5,020 nucleotides of DNA from an uncultured Chloroflexaceae bacterium. GTDB taxonomy: Bacteria > Chloroflexota > Chloroflexia > Chloroflexales > Chloroflexaceae. A program made the translations under genes and the position numbers. The notes under the pieces were generated by a model. That model saw only the letters and a list, made by a program, of their open reading frames with translations. It did not search any database and had not been told where the DNA came from. The DNA is taken from contig CAKZQX010000942.1 in NCBI GenBank assembly GCA_937141995.1, positions 1 through 5,020 of the forward strand. The letters are read 5' to 3'. This document shows positions 1 to 4,856 of this stretch, piece by piece. Position 1 is the first letter of the stretch. Each line of letters begins with the position of its first letter.

Positions 1-445
1 GCCAATGCAGCAGCGCCAGGAAGAGCAGCGCCTGCAGCAGCAACGCCAGACTGTAAACCTCCGCAATCGTGGCCTGTGACCAGAAGGTCAGTGAGGTTGC
101 CAGCGTCAGCACCGCTGCCGCCGCCACAACCCGCCGCTGCTCCAGCATGCGGGCCGTCAGGTAGAGGACACCTACTGCCAGTGCCGCCATCACCGCCGAG
201 AAGAGGTTCATGCGCCATGCCGCCGTCGCACCCAGGGGCAGGTTACTCCAGAGCCAGCCCAGCAGGGTATAGAGCGGATAGCCGGTCGGGTGCGCCACAC
301 CGAGCGTTGGCGCAATCCGCTGGAACTCAGCCGTGTCGCCAATGCCGATTCCCGGCAGCAGAGTGGCGGCGTACAGTAACAGCGTTATCAGGCTAATTCC
401 CAGGAATAGCGCGCCGTCCAGGAGGAAGATAGATCGATGCCGCAT
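1..445 (-). CDS. DUF2723 family multipass membrane protein (putative GT-C-type glycosyltransferase), N-terminal part
   Basis: I translated this by hand from the minus strand; the frame stays open for 148 codons to the window edge, so the C-terminal part is missing. A hydrophobic segment at about residues 8-30 is followed by the loop GDTAEFQ (36-42), then GVAHPTGYPLYTLLG (49-63), an Arg-Met-Asn-Leu stretch (78-81), and WSQATIAEVYSL (122-133) between further hydrophobic segments (about 82-100, 106-120, 134-147). This order of motifs is what I know from the N-terminus of DUF2723 proteins, which resemble GT-C glycosyltransferases and protein O-mannosyltransferases. In GT-C enzymes the acidic residues of the first extracytoplasmic loop are catalytically important, so D37 and E40 are the candidates here. 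The protein would sit in the cytoplasmic membrane; its sugar donor and acceptor cannot be inferred. ATG at 443-445 is the only convincing start. No good Shine-Dalgarno is visible upstream, where a heptamer repeat begins within about 10 bases. Confidence 0.85.
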   Translation of the reverse strand, partial: MRHRSIFLLDGALFLGISLITLLLYAATLLPGIGIGDTAEFQRIAPTLGVAHPTGYPLYTLLGWLWSNLPLGATAAWRMNLFSAVMAALAVGVLYLTARMLEQRRVVAAAAVLTLATSLTFWSQATIAEVYSLALLLQALLFLALLHW

Positions 446-455
446 TTCAGTCGTC

Positions 456-516
456 CGTAGCCGGTAATCTGTACTGTAGTCCGTAATCTGTAGTCCGTAA
501 TCTGTAGTCCGTAATT
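456..516. repeat. Period-7 tandem repeat (minus-strand units GATTACG / GACTACA)
   Basis: On the plus strand TGTAGTCCGTAATC is present three times head to tail (475-488, 489-502, and 503-516 with one change at the last base). A degraded copy, CGTAGCCGGTAATC (456-469), is set off by five extra bases. Each 14-mer is itself two related heptamers, GATTACG and GACTACA on the minus strand, so the true period is 7. The array occupies the 5' leader of the DUF2723 gene, ending 11 bases before its start codon. Heptameric short tandem repeats between genes are known from filamentous phototrophic bacteria; their role is unclear. There are too few bases and no spacers, so this is not a CRISPR. Confidence 0.85.
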
Positions 517-532
517 AGTGGAAGGGTGTAGC

Positions 533-661
533 TACACGCGGTCAAATTCCGGATGGAACGTCACCCGTCCATGCTTAAAGATCTGGTCTCTTCCGCCCTG
601 CCGGAGGCGAATCGAGCCGTTTATCCAGGTGAAGACCTGGTTTGGAACCGACCGCGTACAT
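533..661 (+). mobile_element. MITE-like foldback element, copy A (hairpin-less deletion derivative)
   Basis: The right part (590-658) aligns without gaps to the reverse complement of copy B: an identical 22-base block (CTTCCGCCCTG then CCGGAGGCGAA) followed by 47 bases with 10 differences, ending in AACCGACCGCGTA. The left part is weaker but recognisable: ACGCGGT at 536-542, then AATTCC and a GTCA further on, as at the left end of copy B. The central hairpin and inner left arm of B and C are missing, leaving about 130 bp instead of about 218. The right end diverges after CCGCGTA, so the outer terminal bases CTCCTGTTA of copy B are not present. It lies between the acetyltransferase terminator and the DUF2723 leader, so it could hold the DUF2723 promoter. 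No coding capacity. Confidence 0.75.
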
Positions 662-667
662 CGTTTG

Positions 668-701
668 ATTTAAAAAGTATTGGGCCTGGAGCAACTCCAG
701 G
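668..701 (-). terminator. Rho-independent terminator of the GNAT gene
   Basis: Reading the minus strand, CCTGGAG-TTG-CTCCAGG (701 down to 685) forms a 7-bp perfect stem with a three-base loop. It starts two bases after the acetyltransferase stop codon. A run of five T's (676-672) follows about eight bases after the stem, with AAATC beyond. Stem and T-run are correctly ordered only for minus-strand transcription. Confidence 0.7.
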
Positions 702-703
702 AC

Positions 704-1144
704 TCATACGGGTAGCTCCAGGCGGAGCGCCAGATGGTGTGAACTCAGATCGAAGCCCATACGCAGATAGAAGCGGTGCGCAGCGTGGCGCTGGTAGCCG
801 CTGTCGAGATGCACCGCGTCACAGGCCAGGGATCGCGCATGGTCGATCAGCCGGCGCAGCAACGCTTCGCCATAGCCCCGTTTGCGCGCATCCGGTGCCG
901 TTACCAGGTCATCGATATACAACACCTTGCCCCAGGCCAGATATTCCTGCACCCGAAAGCCGGCCACACTCCTGACCGCATCCCCGTCCTCCAGGAAAAT
1001 CAGCCGGTAGCCGGCCTGCTGCTGGCGGCGCACCTGTGCGACAAATGCGTCCGGATCGGTCAGATGCGGACGCAGCACCTGCATGGTGGGAAAGCAACGC
1101 CGCAACGCCGCATCGGTTTCCGCAAAGTGAATACTACTCGCCAT
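704..1144 (-). CDS. GNAT family N-acetyltransferase
   Basis: This 146-residue protein has the length and layout of a single-domain GNAT enzyme, which moves an acetyl group from acetyl-CoA to a primary amine. The core strand and loop LYIDDLVTAPDARKRGYG spans residues 75-92; R87-K88-R89-G90-Y91-G92 matches the Arg/Gln-x-x-Gly-x-Gly/Ala acetyl-CoA phosphate-binding loop. The following helix is 93-105, and HLDSGYQRHAAHRFYLRMGF (112-131) is the typical second half, with Tyr126 at the position of the usual catalytic or leaving-group tyrosine. The substrate cannot be deduced; the protein is presumably cytosolic. The ATG at 1142-1144 gives a full-length domain, although only a weak G-rich ribosome site (GCGGG) precedes it very closely. 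A terminator follows the stop codon. MITE-like copies lie on both sides in inverted orientation: B starts 41 bases upstream of the start codon and A ends 43 bases after the stop codon. Confidence 0.9.
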   Translation of the reverse strand: MASSIHFAETDAALRRCFPTMQVLRPHLTDPDAFVAQVRRQQQAGYRLIFLEDGDAVRSVAGFRVQEYLAWGKVLYIDDLVTAPDARKRGYGEALLRRLIDHARSLACDAVHLDSGYQRHAAHRFYLRMGFDLSSHHLALRLELPV

Positions 1145-1184
1145 ACCCGCATTGCTCGTGGTTTCAGATTGATTCTGCCAGACT

Positions 1185-1402
1185 AACAGGAGTTACGCGG
1201 TCGGTTCTAAACCGGGTATTCATCCGGGTAAACAACCCGGTTCGCCTCCGGCAGGGCGGAAGCGGACATGCTTGTTCACGAACATGTGGCTCCTTGCGCC
1301 ACATGTTCATGAACAAGCTAAAAGAAGTACCATGCTGCCGCAGGCGAACCTGACGTTCAGGTCTGACACCTGGCTGGAATTGGCTACACCGCGTAACGCG
1401 TA
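1185..1402 (-). mobile_element. MITE-like foldback element, copy B (apparently complete, about 218 bp)
   Basis: Read on the minus strand, the element opens with GTTACGCGGTG (1399 down), has a left arm containing CAGACCTGAACG and GGTTCGCCTGCGGCAGC, then GGTACTT, a 47-base central hairpin (1317-1271), a right arm CTTCCGCCCTGCCGGAGGCG, and ends in AACCGACCGCGTAACTCC. Left arm TTCGCCTGCGGCAG is the near inverse of right arm CTGCCGGAGGCGAA, and the ends are inverted over GTTACGCGGT (1190-1199... read inward on the plus strand; ACCGCGTAAC at 1388-1397), so the whole unit can fold back on itself. The pentamer AGACT occurs on both sides (1180-1184 and 1403-1407) and could be a target-site duplication, but five bases is weak support. 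No open reading frame for a transposase is present, so mobilisation would need an enzyme supplied elsewhere. Confidence 0.75.
1271..1317 (-). repeat. Central 20-bp-stem hairpin of copy B
   Basis: Arms 1271-1290 and 1298-1317 pair over 20 bp with one exception, around a seven-base loop (1291-1297). The exception, C1279 against A1309, is a mismatch in plus-strand RNA but becomes a G-U wobble in minus-strand RNA, the same strand as the element orientation used here. The outer eight bases CTTGTTCA / TGAACAAG are the same as in the copy C hairpin; the inner twelve are different. Confidence 0.85.
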
Positions 1403-1454
1403 AGACTGAATCGAACGACTGTATTATACTGGATGCACCACAAAGCACAAGACC

Positions 1455-1507
1455 ACGCAGCAACATCCTCCCACAGCCGGCAGAGCTGTGGGAGAATGTT
1501 GCTGTGT
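1455..1507 (-). terminator. Long hairpin after the beta-helix gene, probable terminator
   Basis: CAGCAACAT (1458-1466) pairs with ATGTTGCTG (1496-1504) and TCCCACAGC (1469-1477) pairs with GCTGTGGGA (1485-1493) around a seven-base loop. The two intervening bases on each side pair as C-G plus a C-A mismatch in plus-strand RNA, but as C-G plus U-G in minus-strand RNA, giving a continuous 20-bp stem on the strand of the upstream gene. It lies 31 bases beyond the stop codon of the beta-helix gene. The tail on the minus strand (GTCTTGTGCTTTG) is T-rich but has no long T-run, so it may act as a terminator, as a 3' end stabiliser, or both. Confidence 0.6.
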
Positions 1508-1537
1508 ATTCAACAATGACAGCGGGTTTGCAACCGA

Positions 1538-3538
1538 CTATCTGACAATCAGCGGGAGATACACCCGTTCCAACTCCGCCAGCACCCGCAGCGTAATCGC
1601 CGGCAGATCAGAGCCGCTGACGCTAATCTGCACATCGCCGGGGCTACTGAGTTGCGCACTTGTCACGGTTGCCCGGAGCGTGTTGCTATCGACAAAGGTT
1701 GTCGTCAGTTCCTTGCCGTCCCAGAGCACCTTGCTGCTGCCGGTAAAGTCATTCCCCGTCACGGTCAGGGTGAAGCCGCCCTGCTCCATGCTGACCAGGC
1801 TGGGGCTGAGGCGCAATTCGCGCACCAGTTCAAACGCGCCAATATCGCAGACGCTACCCTGGGGCCGTTCGGTGCCGCGCTGATCCGTCTGCGGGCAGGC
1901 GGCGGACTTGCCGGCATCGAGGGCCGGACTACCGGGCTGCAACGCCAACGTCTTGTTCGGCCCGCCATTATCCGCCAGAGAGCCCAGGAGCGGATCTTCA
2001 AAAATAATCGTCCCCTCCGTGATCAGATTGTTGGTGTCGTTGTCAAAGTCAGGGGTTTTTGTGCGCGGAAACTGGAGATTATTTCCGCCGTCGGTCAACT
2101 CGCGGTTGGTGTGGTACCCCTGCCACTCTGTTGGCACCGGATTAGTGTGCGTCGGATCCAGTTTGTTCTGGTAGAACAAGGAGTTCGTCAGCGTTACCAC
2201 CTTATCGGAGGCTGTGCCGCCCGCGTGAATGGCGCCGGCTTGATAGGTGGCAAAGTTCTCGGCAAAGGTGGCATTCACAATATCAATGATACCTCCACTG
2301 ATCATCAGTGCGCCGCCCTGCCCGACGCGATTGGTCCCCGCCACGGATGCTTTGTTCTCGACAAAGGTGCTGTTAACGATCCGTCCCTTGCCGAGAACCT
2401 TGATCCAGGCAGCACCGCCCTGCTTGGCGGCAAAGTTGTTCTCAAACGTGGACTCGCGGATCTCGATATTATCCTCGTTTGACCCACCCGCAAGAACATC
2501 CTCAATATGGTAGATCGCGCCACCGTGACCCTCGGCAGGGGGTTCTTCCACCAATCGGTTGTTGATAAAGGTTGAGCGCCAGTAGGTTGCCTTCGTGCCC
2601 TTGTTATCCGAGACCGTCACCTTGATCGCGCCGCCGCCGCGCACGGCGGTGTTGCCGTCAAACACACTCCCGCAGACATCCACGATCTTGTTTGAGTCCG
2701 GGTTAAAGTCGTTGGTGACGCCATCCAGATGCAGCGCGCCGCCGTGACCACGGACAATACCGCCCTCAGTTGTGTCCGTGGCATGGTTGTTGGTAAACTG
2801 GCTGTTGTAGACGATCAGCCCGGTAGCGATCCCGCCAAACGCGCCGCCGCTGCCCGCTTCGTTGCCGATAAACACCGACCCGACGATAACCGTCTCGTAG
2901 ATATTGGCCGAGAAGATTGCGCCACCCTGGTTGTCCTCATCGGTGATGCTGGTGGTGCGGTTATTCTCAAAGGTCGAGTTGATAACATGCAGCCTGGTGC
3001 CGGGGCCGGTCACCCGGAGCGCACCGCCACGGTCATTGCCGTCCTTCTCTTCCGTAGCGGCGGGTGCTTTGGCGTTGATAAACCGCATGTTCTGGATGGT
3101 CAGATCATTGCCCTTGGTTTTATCATTCTCGGAACCGGGGGTAGAGGGCTTCTCCATAATCCGCGTCTGGTTCTGTCCATCCAGGGTGATCAGACCTTTG
3201 CCGTCGAGGACAATATCCTCAGTATCGCTTGTTACCAGCGGCTCGGTCAGTTTAATTGTCTTGGGATTGGCACCGCAGTCGAAGGTAATGTGACCGCCAT
3301 CACTGAGGGCGGCCTGCAACCCGGCCTGGGTGCAATCGGTGACAACGGTGGGATTCGACAGCGATACCTCATCGACGGGAGGGGTGCAGAAGGCGGCCGG
3401 AGCGCCGGTCTGCATTTGCGGGTCGGCCTGAACAACGGCGGAGCGGGAGCCGCTCAGGAGCAACGTCAGAAGCAGCAGCAGCACCGCGCTAAACATACCG
3501 CTACGGTGCAACAGACGAGCATGGGTTGATGTGGGCAT
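1538..3538 (-). CDS. Secreted right-handed beta-helix protein with choice-of-anchor Q region and IPT/TIG-like C-terminal domain
   Basis: The 666-residue product starts with a clear signal peptide: basic residues near the start, a leucine-rich core (about 16-29), likely cleavage after VVQA (35-38). Residues about 80-510 form a repetitive beta-helix with nine rungs of the STFxNN type (STFENN 188, SVFIGN 221, SQFTNN 246, SVFDGN 291, STFINN 322, STFENN 363, STFVEN 390, ATFAEN 423, SLFYQN 453), each near a GGAI/GGAL-type turn (171, 205, 231, 266, 302, 339, 374, 408, 434). This resembles polymorphic outer membrane protein and pectate-lyase-like helices. DPLLGSLADNGGP (515-527), ALQPGSPALDAG (532-543) and CDIGAFE (564-570) are the hallmark of choice-of-anchor Q proteins. 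Residues about 575-652 look like one IPT/TIG immunoglobulin-like domain. The tail VYLPLIVR (659-666) is common on Chloroflexota exported proteins. A surface or adhesive role is inferred; no catalytic residues are evident. The start at 3536-3538 is chosen for its strong ribosome site and signal peptide; a 27-codon upstream extension to 3619 lacks both. Confidence 0.9.
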   Translation of the reverse strand: MPTSTHARLLHRSGMFSAVLLLLLTLLLSGSRSAVVQADPQMQTGAPAAFCTPPVDEVSLSNPTVVTDCTQAGLQAALSDGGHITFDCGANPKTIKLTEPLVTSDTEDIVLDGKGLITLDGQNQTRIMEKPSTPGSENDKTKGNDLTIQNMRFINAKAPAATEEKDGNDRGGALRVTGPGTRLHVINSTFENNRTTSITDEDNQGGAIFSANIYETVIVGSVFIGNEAGSGGAFGGIATGLIVYNSQFTNNHATDTTEGGIVRGHGGALHLDGVTNDFNPDSNKIVDVCGSVFDGNTAVRGGGAIKVTVSDNKGTKATYWRSTFINNRLVEEPPAEGHGGAIYHIEDVLAGGSNEDNIEIRESTFENNFAAKQGGAAWIKVLGKGRIVNSTFVENKASVAGTNRVGQGGALMISGGIIDIVNATFAENFATYQAGAIHAGGTASDKVVTLTNSLFYQNKLDPTHTNPVPTEWQGYHTNRELTDGGNNLQFPRTKTPDFDNDTNNLITEGTIIFEDPLLGSLADNGGPNKTLALQPGSPALDAGKSAACPQTDQRGTERPQGSVCDIGAFELVRELRLSPSLVSMEQGGFTLTVTGNDFTGSSKVLWDGKELTTTFVDSNTLRATVTSAQLSSPGDVQISVSGSDLPAITLRVLAELERVYLPLIVR

Positions 3539-3545
3539 GATTGTT

Positions 3546-3553
3546 CCTCTCCT
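3546..3553 (-). promoter_or_regulatory. Ribosome binding site of the beta-helix gene
   Basis: Minus strand AGGAGAGG lies seven bases before the ATG at 3536-3538. It decides the start in favour of the methionine directly in front of the signal peptide over the in-frame ATG at 3617-3619. Confidence 0.85.
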
Positions 3554-3555
3554 GT

Positions 3556-3565
3556 TTGCCGGCAA
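3556..3565. promoter_or_regulatory. Perfect palindrome TTGCCGGCAA in the beta-helix gene leader
   Basis: A 10-bp perfect palindrome sits directly upstream of the ribosome binding site. It could be an operator half-site pair or a small leader hairpin. Nothing else supports a function, and such palindromes are frequent in GC-rich DNA. Confidence 0.3.
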
Positions 3566-3568
3566 CGT

Positions 3569-3623
3569 ATTAGAAGTACAGGTCTTTGTAAAGAAAGAGT
3601 TATGACCTGCATGACTCACTATA
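3569..3623 (-). promoter_or_regulatory. Candidate promoter region of the beta-helix gene
   Basis: Two minus-strand hexamers match the -10 consensus at five of six bases: TCTAAT (3574 down to 3569), which would give a leader of about 25 bases, and TATAGT (3623 down to 3618), directly preceded by TG. Neither has a good -35 at the usual distance. Between them, CAGGTC (3579-3584) and GACCTG (3604-3609) form a 6-bp inverted repeat that could bind a dimeric regulator. Position is plausible, sequence support is weak. Confidence 0.25.
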
Positions 3624-3654
3624 CACCGGGGACAGGATGGCGGGGAATAGGACG

Positions 3655-3693
3655 GTAGTACTCACCTATCGCACATGGTACTACTCCTGGAGT
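3655..3693. promoter_or_regulatory. Inverted repeat GTAGTAC / GTACTAC plus short palindrome
   Basis: GTAGTAC (3655-3661) and GTACTAC (3678-3684) are perfect inverted repeats separated by 16 bases, about one and a half helical turns. The 11-base palindrome ACTCCTGGAGT (3683-3693) follows immediately, then an A-rich stretch. This lies 117-155 bases upstream of the beta-helix start codon, so an upstream regulator site is possible. It could equally be remnant repeat DNA. Confidence 0.25.
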
Positions 3694-3727
3694 AAAAAAT
3701 GTAATATAGAGAGGCAAAATAAATCGA

Positions 3728-3753
3728 CCTGTATGAATAAATTCACATACAGG
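3728..3753 (-). terminator. Small hairpin CCTGTATG / CATACAGG, weak terminator candidate
   Basis: CCTGTATG (3728-3735) pairs with CATACAGG (3746-3753); the inner bases AAT/ATT can extend the stem across a two-base bulge. On the minus strand it is followed by the T-rich TCGATTTATTTTG. It lies about 250 bases past the antirepressor stop codon, so it may be the end of that transcript. The T-run is interrupted, hence the low confidence. Confidence 0.3.
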
Positions 3754-3775
3754 CCAATCAAAAAAGAACAAAGAA

Positions 3776-3955
3776 CCAAGAAACTGTCTGAAAAGGGATT
3801 GTCATGGGGCGACGACCCCGGCGCGGGAGTCCCGGCTTCAGCCGGTTCCGGCCACACCCGGCTGAAGCCGGGACTCCTGGGGCGCTGTCCGGTATCGCAG
3901 GGCACCCGGCATGCCGTGTGACCGACGCGAATCATCTTTTCAGACAGTCTCTCGG
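3776..3955. repeat. Nested palindromic element of about 180 bp (outer 20-bp inverted repeats, inner perfect 20-bp hairpin)
   Basis: The outer arms 3776-3795 and 3936-3955 are inverted repeats with 18 of 20 bases matching; the core ACTGTCTGAAAAG is perfect over 13. Inside, GGAGTCCCGGCTTCAGCCGG (3826-3845) pairs perfectly with 3858-3877 around a 12-base loop. Such GGCTGAAGCCGG-type palindromes are a common bacterial interspersed repeat style. The element fills most of the 460-base gap between the beta-helix start and the antirepressor stop. It shares no obvious sequence with the A/B/C family. No coding potential is credible here. Confidence 0.75.
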
Positions 3956-4002
3956 TTCTCAGTTCTCAGTTCTCAGTTCTCGGTTCTCGGTTCTCGGTTC
4001 TC
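3954..4002. repeat. Seven-copy heptamer repeat RGTTCTC overlapping the antirepressor stop
   Basis: Seven head-to-tail heptamers run GGTTCTC, AGTTCTC three times, then GGTTCTC three times. On the minus strand they read GAGAACC/GAGAACT and begin inside the stop codon (TAG, 4004-4002) of the antirepressor gene, forming its immediate 3' untranslated region. The other end overlaps the outer arm of the nested palindrome by two bases. The variants are grouped by type rather than mixed, which suits expansion by slippage of neighbouring units. Confidence 0.9.
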
Positions 4003-4790
4003 TAGATATCAGGTGGTGGTTCGGGCTCGCCCAGCATATCGCCATGCCAGCGTTCCAGCCACTCCAGTGCCTCGTGCAGCCGGGCCGGCGGCATGCGCCG
4101 GTACGATGAAATCCCAAACTGGCGATAGAGGCCGGTAAATGCCCCGCCATACTCGTTGCGCCGCGACCGTTCCGAGAGCGTATGCGCCACCCGCCGCACC
4201 ACCTGCGCCAGCCGCGCCGCATGCGGATCATCCACGGCAGTACCGCTTGACCAGGGATCGGTCCCCTGTTCTTCGCGCGTGGCCTGGGCCGCAGCCAGTT
4301 GCCGCTCAATCAATGCCTGATGGCGGGCTAACGTTGCCATTGCCATCGCTGCAACATAGGCCTGCTCAGCAGGCGTCTGCTCATAGCGCGTGGGCAACAA
4401 CTCGTCCCCTGTGCCAAACCCCTGCGGCTTGAAGGACTGCCACAATACCGAGGCACTCTCCTGCTGATAGAGTTCCAGGCGCGGGCGGAACTCGGCGGCA
4501 GCCTGTGCCGCATCAACCGTGGCAAGCCAGAGCGGGATCATCTCGACGCGCAGGCAGAGCGCCAGATCCTCCCGTCCATCGCCCTCAACCGGCAGGCGGC
4601 GCGTGCCACGCTGCAACATCGTGTGCGCCTGAATGCGCTGCTCCTCCTGGGCCGGGTTCAGGCCAAGCCGACCGGCGAGGCGCGCAACCGGAACATAGGC
4701 CTCATTTGGATCAAGTTCCAGGGCCGCGATAATATCTTCAGCATAAAAGCTGGGATGTTCTGACTGGTGCTGTGCAGGTCCGCGGGGCAT
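4002..4790 (-). CDS. P22-type phage antirepressor-like protein (N-terminal AR_N domain, solitary)
   Basis: The 262-residue product begins with FYAEDIIAALELDPNEAYVPVARLAGRLGLNPAQEEQRIQ (15-54, quoted in two motifs: FYAEDIIAA at 15-23 and YVPVARLAGRLGL at 32-44), followed by LCLRVEMIPLWLATVD (78-93) and YQQESASVLWQSF (108-120). This order matches the phage antirepressor N-terminal domain (P22_AR_N), a DNA- or repressor-interacting module. An alanine- and glutamine-rich helical stretch, possibly coiled coil, covers about 138-175. The C-terminal LYRQFGISSYRRMPPARLHEALEWL (221-245, key residues F225, G226, Y230, P234 and W244) resembles the C-terminal domain of such antirepressors. In phages these proteins counter a repressor; here no phage genes lie nearby, so a domesticated regulator is the inference. 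The start at 4788-4790 has a strong ribosome site; the in-frame ATG 15 codons upstream does not. Confidence 0.8.
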   Translation of the reverse strand: MPRGPAQHQSEHPSFYAEDIIAALELDPNEAYVPVARLAGRLGLNPAQEEQRIQAHTMLQRGTRRLPVEGDGREDLALCLRVEMIPLWLATVDAAQAAAEFRPRLELYQQESASVLWQSFKPQGFGTGDELLPTRYEQTPAEQAYVAAMAMATLARHQALIERQLAAAQATREEQGTDPWSSGTAVDDPHAARLAQVVRRVAHTLSERSRRNEYGGAFTGLYRQFGISSYRRMPPARLHEALEWLERWHGDMLGEPEPPPDI

Positions 4791-4794
4791 GGTA

Positions 4795-4803
4795 CCTCCC
4801 TTT
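4795..4803 (-). promoter_or_regulatory. Ribosome binding site of the antirepressor-like gene
   Basis: Minus strand AAAGGGAGG ends four bases before the ATG at 4788-4790. It fixes that start rather than the upstream in-frame ATG at 4833-4835. Confidence 0.8.
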
Positions 4804-4825
4804 GCTGTTCCACAACCACGCTCAT

Positions 4826-4854
4826 AGTGTAGCACATTCTGCCGCTTACCATAA
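4826..4854 (-). promoter_or_regulatory. Candidate promoter of the antirepressor-like gene
   Basis: On the minus strand TGCTACACT contains an extended -10-like TACACT (4831 down to 4826; four of six consensus bases with the upstream TG). At 17-bp spacing the -35 position is TTATGG (4854-4849), a poor match. If real, the leader is about 30 bases and the end of MITE-like copy C at 4857 lies immediately upstream. Confidence 0.25.
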
Positions 4855-4856
4855 TT

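Noticed and set aside
475..516. CRISPR-like direct repeats
   Set aside because: Units of 14 (really 7) bases adjoin without spacers and no cas genes are present.
553..975. Plus-strand open frames across the acetyltransferase region
   Set aside because: They lie opposite a clear GNAT domain, and their translations show no recognisable motif.
1652..2482. Long plus-strand open frames opposite the beta-helix gene (also 2729-3529)
   Set aside because: They are by-products of the regular codon pattern of the repetitive minus-strand gene; no domain or ribosome site supports them.
3539..3619. A 27-codon N-terminal extension of the beta-helix protein, starting at the ATG at 3617-3619
   Set aside because: It lacks a ribosome site and would bury the signal peptide; the downstream ATG has AGGAGAGG at ideal spacing.
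3620..3775. A riboswitch or small RNA gene upstream of the beta-helix gene
   Set aside because: Only short isolated inverted repeats are present, with no recognisable conserved RNA motif.
3637..4138. Short open frames on both strands in the gap between beta-helix and antirepressor genes
   Set aside because: They run through the nested palindrome and heptamer repeats and have repeat-derived composition.
4791..4835. A 15-codon extension of the antirepressor-like protein
   Set aside because: It would read through the strong AAAGGGAGG ribosome site, which fits the ATG at 4788-4790.
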